This document shows positions 57,173 through 64,000 of a DNA stretch of 64,000 bases, piece by piece. Numbering within the stretch: the stretch's first letter is position 1; each line of letters opens with the position of its first letter. The DNA is from Schistosoma mansoni. Lineage: Eukaryota; Platyhelminthes; Trematoda; Strigeidida; Schistosomatidae. The notes below the pieces were generated by a model that saw nothing but the letters and a program-made list of their open reading frames with translations, had not been told where the DNA came from and did not search any database. Where the stretch lies: contig NW_017386025.1 in NCBI RefSeq assembly GCF_000237925.1, positions 1,550,001-1,614,000 of the forward strand, read 5' to 3'. A program made the translations under genes and the position numbers.

Positions 57173-57835
57173 ATATTATCCAATATTAGTTCATAAAAAC
57201 ATGGAACTCCCAGCATATAGTATTTCAATAAGTACCTAATGCTCTTCTCATATGTCTTTGAGAAATATACACATAAACATATATATTAAGTTGTGAAATA
57301 AGTATATAGGATTATGGAGAGTCAAATAAAACAATTGTCTGAAAACAAAAAAGGGTATATAATAGTGAATTAGTAACAAAATCAAGAGTACGAGATTTTG
57401 ATTAGGTCACTTCTTACAACCTGCTCATCTCATAGTGTATATAGTACATATAGTATTAAAACGATTATATAATTTTGTTTGTATTTATATATTCTAATAC
57501 ATCTTCATCTCACTCTACAATAAGATATACAAGAAGAAATATGTGGATGAAATGGACGGTGTGTACTTGATAAAGCAATACTTGTCAGTCATTTAGGAAA
57601 TTTGAAATATCTATCTATTCATCATAGATAAACCTTACGAATTGACGAAAGTGCTTTCAAGTAGTTTACATGAAACATGAAAATCTTTACATTTTTTTAT
57701 GTAGGTTGTACATAACATATGAATCAATAAGTTTTTTTTAAATTCATTTTATTCAAGGTAAACTGTGAAACTAATCACTTAATGAATGGTTAACTTGTGG
57801 TGTTGGCTACTTTTATCCACGCAAGTAGTATATAA
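57173..57835. other. AT-rich DNA, no feature seen
   Basis: No gene or recognised repeat. Confidence 0.45.
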
Positions 57836-57837
57836 TG

Positions 57838-58095
57838 ATGTTCGGGCATTGAATGTATTTCAGTTAAAGATCGATATGAAAATAACAGGAATGGAACGCA
57901 ATTGGTATGAAAACGCATGAACAATAATAATCCGAGACTATGGACTGATACTTGAAGAAGGAATGGTCAAGATTGAGACAATTGATTGATAGTTTGCAAA
58001 CTGTTTACTGTATGGTTCTCTATTTTAGTGAGATATTCTGTAATCAGTGCCTAGATGCATTTTGTTGTCCCCACTCATGTTCTCATCCACTGCAT
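57838..58095 (-). repeat. R5 interspersed repeat, reverse orientation
   Basis: Reverse complement of the R5 body: 'gatcgatatgaaaataacag', 'ggactgatacttgaagaag', 'tgagatattctgtaatcag'. Its terminal palindrome is degenerate. Confidence 0.75.
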
Positions 58096-58349
58096 ACTGA
58101 ATAATCCTAATGAGAAAGTGTAACAGAAATGCTAAAATCGATAACAATTGCTATGTATGACCTCACTGTATCATTATCTTATCCCGTTAGTTTGTTAACT
58201 TTTAAAGATTTTATAGATAATGATGAATTTTCTATAAAACTATATATAGATATGACAAAGATTTCGAAAGAAACCTTTAGAGTGAATACATTTATACTTA
58301 GATTATTGATATTATGTAACTAAATTTCTAAAATATATTAAGATTAGGG

Positions 58350-58650
58350 AACTAATAATACTCACAGTATGCACATATGCCAATAAGAGACTGATCAATT
58401 ACAGTGATAAACATCAATGGAAAGATTCAGGCAAATAATATCAAGTGAATTAAAACTTCATCCCATTGCACAAGCAAGTGGCTATCAGGACTCATAGCTA
58501 AGTGGATAATGCGATAGCGTTTGAGGCAAATGGTGCTGGGTTCGCATCTCAGAGTGAACATCAACTAGGGGGATGCAGATACACCCAGCTGACGAGCCCC
58601 AAATAGGACGAAACCCACATCCCGGATTCCAGTGTTAACCGCCATCAAAT
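58350..58650 (+). mobile_element. R1 unit, circularly permuted
   Basis: It begins in the tail ('gcacatatgccaataagaga'), passes the tail-leader junction ('atatcaagtgaattaaaac', 'gcacaagcaagtggctatca') into the tRNA-like region, B-box 'gggttcgcatctc' and a hammerhead with CTGACGA and GAAA boxes. The order is tail, promoter, ribozyme, as in the minus copies at 20272 and 34858. Confidence 0.88.
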
Positions 58651-58721
58651 AGATATTACATATGTTTGTAGTTATACGGCTTGATAAACTGTTATTTATC
58701 AAAGAAAAACTCAACAACATA

Positions 58722-59245
58722 TTTATTTATTTATTTAAACAAATAAATATTGGTACAAAGAGTTACCAGATATATGTGCGCCGCACAAAGCCCATTTGAT
58801 TTGTGTGAGGGCTGTGATACTGCCCACGTGCCCAAACTGAAACAGGTGGTTTTCTTAGATGGCCACACTCCGAGCATTTCACCTAAAGGTCTGATCCACA
58901 AGGCAGTGGAGCATCGTAAGGAGATGTAGTCCCATGGTAGTTGGTGACCAACGATTGATTCATACGCCATTTGTTCCCTCAGGATACTGGAGCCCATGTT
59001 CACCATTGGTTTGGAACTAGGGTTTTCCAACTACCTTAGGTAGACCTTCCGTGTCCATCAACCTGGTTAAATCGCCGAACATTTGTTTATCGTCCTCTAA
59101 GTTTCATAAGCAACATCCCGGCCAAGAGAAGTGAATGAGTAGGACTTCCCTGGCAGAGGCTATATACGCGTGGCCATATGAGAGCATTTCGAGGAGTGCG
59201 GACTCTGCCCATTCTCGGACGTATCAGGGCATTTGGGGGCCTCAA
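58722..59245 (-). mobile_element. R4 repeat, near full length with (TTTA)n tail
   Basis: The tail 'tttatttatttatttaaac' lies at the left edge, with full R4 order to 'ggcatttgggggcc' at the right. More diverged than the 21838 copy in the GC-rich 5' part. Confidence 0.85.
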
Positions 59246-59294
59246 CAACAATGGAGATTCAATTCAGTAAGTAAAGGAGAATTTTGTTACTTAT

Positions 59295-59330
59295 TCCACT
59301 GCCAGTCACTATCCATCTTTACTTATAAAC
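59295..59330 (+). repeat. R1 scrap
   Basis: 'ttccactgccagtcactatc' plus 'catctttacttat' matches R1 just downstream of the cleavage site. Confidence 0.65.
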
Positions 59331-59905
59331 TGATTAATATTCATTATAATATTAATGAAATTAAACTAATTAACAAAATTGAATATTGATCAAGCAAGAT
59401 GCTTAAATTTTCTTAATCGATATTTAATACATATAAATATGAGAAAAGTCAGTATAAAAGTTTTCACTTGCAATTCAGATATATGGACAAAGATTCAGGA
59501 ATTCAATATTCACAATGACAAAAATGTAAACACTTAAGATGACTTGTTTTTACATGTTTTTATGTGACTACTTAAATGCTGAATGCCATTATGCTATATA
59601 TATACAATTAATGAGTTTACAATGTTTTTTGAATATTGTATCAATCAAATATTTTTACTTCAAGTATTTACTGAGAATAAGTTTCAAGGCTTTATGTAGG
59701 ACGTGGTCACACACACACACTAATGAAAGTACAATGATGTAGTGTAATATTCATTCAATGATTCAATGGTTAGTTCATTCAAAGAACTAATTTCATAATT
59801 GAATAATCTTAATGAACTACTCAATCTTATTTTTTTTTTATTTTCAGGTTGATACATGTATTTTCATGTTTACATTGAATTAACGAATCAAAAAATAATT
59901 ACAAA
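59331..59905. other. AT-rich DNA, no feature seen
   Basis: No gene. A short CA tract lies near 59707-59720. Confidence 0.45.
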
Positions 59906-59907
59906 AA

Positions 59908-60305
59908 TATAGGAAGGGGTTTTTTGTGGAGATTTAGTATTTTCATAGTTGAAAGCTTTAGTCAGTTAAAGCTAGACCCCCAGGAAAAACCTGGAAGTAC
60001 TGGACAGCCGATTCGTCCTATTGTGGGACTCCTCAGCAGTGAGCATCCATGACCTCACCTCACGAGATTCGAACCCAGGACCTGGTTGAAGTTAGACATA
60101 GACACCATCGGATGCCGGCTCAGTGGTCTAGAGGTTAAGTGCTCTGGCAAGAGACTGGTAGGTCCTGGGTTCGAATCTCGCGAGGTGAGGTCGTGGATGC
60201 GCACTGCTGAGGACTCCCACAATAGGACGGAACGGCCGTCCAGTGCTTCCAGGCTTTCTATGGTGGTCTAGCTTCGATTGACTCACGCTTTCAACTATGA
60301 AAAAT
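59908..60305. mobile_element. R2 head-to-head dimer, complete across the joint
   Basis: 59908-60080 is minus-orientation R2 from the 3' terminus ('ggaaggggttttttgtgg') through hammerhead and B-box. At about 60080 it switches, with shared 'cctgg', to plus-orientation R2 starting in the leader ('ttgaagttagacatagacac'). The plus copy has A-box 'tggtctagaggttaagtgc' and B-box 'gggttcgaatctcg', then a ribozyme damaged at GAAA (GGAA) and the 3' part. It shows in unbroken sequence what the gapped loci only imply. Confidence 0.92.
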
Positions 60306-61593
60306 AGAATAAGTTTTTCATTCACTTTAATACAATTTATTAGTTTACTTTGAAAGTAAATTGATCTTTTAACTCACATTGACTTCATGTATCGTTTTTC
60401 TTACTGACTCAATGAATTCATTGTTACTTAAGTTTAATGATACTTATTGTTATGATTTTTGCCCTGTTAATTACTATGTGACAAGATTGCTAATCAGAAT
60501 ATCGAGTTATACGACCTTGACCCTGTGCCAAACCAATGAGGCGTTAACCAACGCGGGCAGTCTAGAATTAACTCTGAGTCCCTATTGGTTCTTCCCAACT
60601 ATTCTTGTTTTTTTAAGTCAAGAACACAATCTCAGATTCCACTGTACGAATCATGTATTTCAGATATACACAGTTTATATACAAGCAAATCAAATCGCAC
60701 CATACTATAAAATAGAATATATGAGATCAAGCCAAAAAGTGGCTACAAGTGCGAAACACTGTAACTAATAGATTGCGAATAACTTAAGAATAATAAATCG
60801 TATAATAATAGCCGATAGGTCAAATGAAAGCTTATGATAAGAGAAATATAACCATGTATAATCTAGTTACTTAATAGTTATTCAATAGGAATATATGTAA
60901 TAATAGTCCATAAATAATTCCTAGCAGTTACTATTCATTTATTCGTCATTCGGACACAACACTCATTATTGTGTTTTTCTACTGAGTTTACGTAGAGCTT
61001 TTGTACAATTTTTTAAGTAAGCCTCCTTACGATTAGGATAGGATATGTGTCCGTAGCTTTGTGATGTATCTGGATTTATATGTTCAATACATGTGTCATA
61101 TCTAATACTTTACCATTCATATAGTTTGCGGTTGCTCTATTTAACAGCATAATTTTTCACTGAAGATTTCATTTCAAGCTCTATCTTTCATTTTATTTGC
61201 TTTCCCCATCTAGTAAGTTGAGATCCACTACAGTGTCATGTTCATAGATAACATTTAAATAGCCTTAGATAATCAAAATGATGAAATCACCAGTGAAAAT
61301 CATGCTCTTATATTTGACATAGAAATAATGTCAGGAAATAATTGATAGTGCACACATATTGAACATTGAAATTAGGATGACTTTCCTCACACATATAAAC
61401 TCACGTCTTCTAGTATACCATTGAAAACATAGGTATTAAGTTTTCTAACCATCGGCATATACCAAGTAAGTGCTATTCTTCATTTAAGTTAATTCACATT
61501 ATTGGATGAATGAAATAAATATTATTATGAATGTGTTCATTATCAATGACATTCTATATTTTGGACATGAAATAATGGATTATTTTTGTTTAT
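60306..61593. other. AT-rich DNA, no supported gene
   Basis: A 129-codon open frame (60379-60768, +) has no recognisable domain, start context or splice structure. Nothing else was seen. Confidence 0.4.
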
Positions 61594-61595
61594 TT

Positions 61596-61972
61596 TAATA
61601 GTTAAAATCATGAGTCAATTGAAGCTAGACCACCACGGAAAACCTGGAAGCACTGAAGGCCGTTTCGTCATATTATGGAACTCCTCAGCAGTTGGAGTNN
61701 NNNNNNNNNNNNNNNNNNNNNNNNNNNNNNNNNNNNNNNNNNNNNNNNNNNNNNNNNNNNNNNNNNNNNNNNNNNNNNNNNNNNNNNNNNNNNNNNNNNN
61801 NNNNNNNNNNNNNNNNNNNNNNNNNNNNNNNNNNNNNNNNNNNNNNNNNNNNNNNNNNNNNNNNNNNNNNNNNNNNNNNNNNNNNNNNNNNNNNNNNNGG
61901 TGGTCTAGCTTCAATTGACTCATGATTTCAACTAAGAAAATACTGAAATCTCCACAACACCCCTTCTGATCT
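61596..61972. mobile_element. R2 head-to-head pair around an assembly gap
   Basis: The left arm (61596-61698) is minus-strand R2 into the hammerhead region. The right arm (61899-61972) is the plus-strand R2 3' end. The arms 'caattgaagctagaccacc' and 'ggtggtctagcttcaattg' are exact inverted copies. Confidence 0.85.
61699..61898. other. Assembly gap, 200 N
   Basis: Exactly 200 undetermined bases between inverted R2 arms. Confidence 0.99.
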
Positions 61973-62099
61973 ATTTTTGTTTAAACAAATACTAAGTAAA
62001 ATAGTCCTATAAAGTCATATAAAATACGTGAGTAAACAAGCATTGATTTGTCTTCGGTCATTATGAAATAAATTTCCACAAGACTGTGATGTTAAATAA

Positions 62100-62230
62100 T
62101 ATTGGGAAATTAACGGAAAGTACCAGTTTCCATCAAAACTATGGATAGATAGATATATCGTACTGATGAGTGTCAGTTAGTACGAAACCAAAGTTCAGGA
62201 ATATCTATCGTTTATCTTTAACTACTTAAT
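62100..62230 (+). repeat. Degenerate R3 copy with hammerhead boxes
   Basis: 'tcgtactgatgagtgtcag' followed by 'ttagtacgaaacc' keeps CTGATGA and GAAA boxes with a stem II of GTGTC/AGTAC that pairs poorly, then 'gttcaggaatatctatcg'. Probably inactive. Confidence 0.5.
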
Positions 62231-62477
62231 AGAAAAGGTTTTCGTTACTATCATAACTGATCAGTAAATTACAAATTGTCATATACTACGATCATGATAA
62301 TTATCGCATGACAGTGACGATTTAAATCTGTTCAGACAGATAAACTGATCTTGAATAAGCATTTCTATATGTGAACATTAAAAAGTACTAAAAACCCGTA
62401 CAACACATCAGCCCATAGCTCACAACGGAAGCGAGAAAAAAACACTTTTCGATTCAAAAATTAAAAAGAACTGTTAT

Positions 62478-62483
62478 TTTATT
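62478..62483 (-). promoter_or_regulatory. AATAAA polyadenylation signal for DM9-C
   Basis: Canonical signal on the minus strand 28 bp past the DM9-C stop codon. Confidence 0.65.
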
Positions 62484-62510
62484 TAATGAGGATGCAACAT
62501 CATTTAATTT

Positions 62511-62603
62511 TTATTTCTTTTTCCATACAAGTACTTCATATTCTGGAATCGCATTCTCCCGTCCACCCCATGGCATATAGGCACTTTTATGACCTTCATG
62601 TAA
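62511..62603 (-). CDS. DM9-C: last exon of a third DM9 gene
   Basis: Acceptor 'cgtcttttag' before 62603, phase 0, then 30 codons LHEGHKSAYMPWGGRE to EYEVLVWKKK and TAA. The exon has exactly the same length, phase and motif order (GH, AY-PWGG, YEVLVW) as DM9-B exon 3. The rest of the gene should lie to the right on the minus strand. No exon like DM9 exon 2 (VPKNA motif) is present up to 64000, so either the second intron is longer than 1.4 kb or this copy has a different upstream structure. It may also be a partial duplicate. Confidence 0.85.
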   Translation of the reverse strand, partial: LHEGHKSAYMPWGGRENAIPEYEVLVWKKK

Positions 62604-63372
62604 CTAAAAGACGATTTAAAAAAGGTGATAATAGACATTGCTTTGGAAACTAATTTAAATATACTCTCTAAAATACACTTGATCACCGAATATGTAATAA
62701 CTCAGGTACAATCAAAACAAAGTACAATAACTGTTGACTGAATCAAGTCTAAAATCTCAACTCAAACAATCTTGATTTTCATTATCGTACACTAATTATA
62801 ATGAAAAATTCAGTGTTCACATTTCAAACTAAATCTATAGAAGACGTTCAGTACCAAAGATTAGACAATCATAACATGTTATTTTCTTTGAAGAGTATTT
62901 TTGGAGATTAGTTTAATTTTGTAAGTTATCACCTTCTCGGATAGATCTCGATTTTGGCACCATTGAAAGCCAAGGAGCACTTGATGACGTACTCATCCCT
63001 CCTATGGGTAGGACCCTAGCCACTGTGAACAGTGGAGTACAGACATGTGATAATTGACGCACTTATCCATCAATGACAGGGTCGCGCAGTATAACGAATT
63101 GAACTAAGTTAGGAATGTAAGTTATTGAACCCAGTGGTCCTAATGGTTAAGCGTTTGTCATAAGACCTGAGGATCCTGAATCCCATCATGAGTAGGCACT
63201 CCCATTGAGTCCCAATCCTTCTTGATTCGATCTTCCAACTGAGACCGATCTGTAACGAATACGTGTGTATAATATTTCCCTTCACTAAATAATTTGCACT
63301 CTTGATTAGGAGTTGTAAATAATTATGTCCTTCAAGATATATTTTCCTGAAAAATATCAACCATGTTGTAAA
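62604..63372. other. Probable DM9-C intron, no exon recognised
   Basis: AT-rich, with no DM9-like coding segment on the minus strand. Confidence 0.4.
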
Positions 63373-63374
63373 AC

Positions 63375-63750
63375 ATTTTGTCGTCTGGCTTTAACCACCA
63401 CCTTAATCAATTGATATGTCAAGTAGTTAGGGGTTGTCAACATGAAACCCTTCTCGTCTAAGACCTATTGCTAGTTACAGTCCTTTATTCAGGCGTACCT
63501 GTAAAGTTACGGTAAATAGTGGATTCAAATCAACGTCATCCAACTTGATTGTCCGAGGTGTTACCACTAAGCCATTCGAACTTCGGCTAACCTATTATGA
63601 GGCTGAGATATTTACAACTGACTGATCGTTAAGTAATGACTGATTTCATTTTTGCTTACGACAAATTGTTAGTCGAATTTTATCAAAAAACATGTCCAGG
63701 GATCCCTGCTGACTTTCTTTAACCGCCTAACATTAAGACGTAGTTCACAC
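63375..63750. repeat. Degenerate R3 pieces in both orientations
   Basis: About 63375-63625 is minus-strand R3 with the tRNA-like A-box region ('aatggcttagtggtaacacc' on the minus strand). About 63690-63750 is a plus-strand tail ('tgtccagggatccctgctga', 'ctttaaccgcc'). The order is again minus then plus. Confidence 0.5.
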
Positions 63751-63955
63751 AATGTCGATTTACTTAGATTAGTGATCACATTACAGCTTGATAGAATTCG
63801 ACCAGCATCAAAAAATTTGTCAAACATGAAACTAGTCATCACTCAGTGATCAATCGTTTCTAAACAAACCAAATCACTAATTCAAAGAACAAAAAATTCG
63901 AATGTTACTAGCAAACGATGAACATCTTGAAACTTATAGCCAAAAATAACATTAC

Positions 63956-63971
63956 CTTTAAAGCAACCATA
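63956..63971 (-). CDS. Candidate 16-nt micro-exon upstream of DM9-C last exon
   Basis: On the minus strand a strong acceptor ('ctttctctttcag') is followed by 16 bases and a good donor (AAAG|GTAATG). It has the phases of exon 2 in DM9-A and DM9-B: one base completes a split codon, then whole codons ATG GTT GCT TTA AAG and phase 0 into the DM9-C exon. It could be a micro-exon, a short first exon starting MVALK, or chance. Schistosomes are known for micro-exons. Confidence 0.25.
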
Positions 63972-63986
63972 CTGAAAGAGAAAGAC

Positions 63987-64000
63987 TCAATTTACTTACT
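63987..64000 (-). repeat. Possible start of an RTE (TAAG)n tail at the window edge
   Basis: 'ttacttact' at the very end resembles the 3' tail of the RTE copies. Too short to confirm. Confidence 0.2.

Noticed and set aside
60379-60768. 129-codon plus-strand open frame
   Set aside because: Low-complexity, AT-driven composition, no domain, no splice or start context and no paralogue in the window.
1-64000. CRISPR array, operon or prokaryotic promoter structure
   Set aside because: No regularly spaced direct repeats with unique spacers. Composition, introns and repeats are those of a eukaryotic nuclear genome.

Overview
The window looks like an AT-rich, repeat-dense piece of a trematode nuclear genome, most likely Schistosoma. 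Three things point there: tRNA-promoter short elements that carry hammerhead ribozyme motifs in the style of the S. mansoni Sm-alpha satellite/SINE, 5'-truncated RTE-clade (SR2/SjR2-like) retrotransposon remnants ending in TAAG tails, and small intron-split genes encoding DM9 (DUF3421) proteins. No bacterial or organellar feature is visible.

Genes. The only convincing protein genes form a DM9 cluster on the right. DM9-A (+, 36134-40767) has three visible coding exons. DM9-B (-, 50834-53238) has three exons with matching phases and gives a clean 155-residue two-repeat protein. DM9-C (-, 62511-62603) shows only its last exon; a phase-compatible 16-nt candidate micro-exon lies at 63956-63971 near the window edge. 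A separate + strand exon-like frame (46519-47045) encodes a PHD-like zinc finger interrupted by one stop codon.

Repeats. I label the families R1 to R7. R1: Sm-alpha-like, tRNA-like promoter plus hammerhead. R2: a second tRNA-derived family with a different hammerhead (CUGAGGA core). R3: a third tRNA-derived family, with one intact hammerhead at 46150-46194. R4: a ~500-bp repeat with a 3' hairpin and a TAAA-type tail, probably a non-LTR retrotransposon 3' end. R5: a ~290-bp repeat ending in a TACTTAT/ATAAGTA inverted repeat. R6: a foldback element. R7: a hairpin element. RTE remnants are at 2.5-3.5, 9.3-10.3 and 30.8-31.9 kb.

Layout. 0-36 kb is intergenic: repeats in AT-rich DNA without recognisable genes. 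36-41 kb is DM9-A, whose introns hold R2, R6 and R7. 41-50 kb is repeats plus the PHD-like exon. 50.8-53.2 kb is DM9-B. 53-62 kb is mostly R1, R2, R4 and R5. 62.5-64 kb holds the end of DM9-C.

Two patterns stand out. R1 and R2 copies repeatedly occur as divergent head-to-head pairs (minus copy on the left, plus copy on the right, 3' ends outward). All three 200-bp N gaps lie between the arms of such inverted repeats, so the assembly is probably incomplete at palindromes. All repeat boundaries were judged by eye and are accurate to roughly 5-20 bp.
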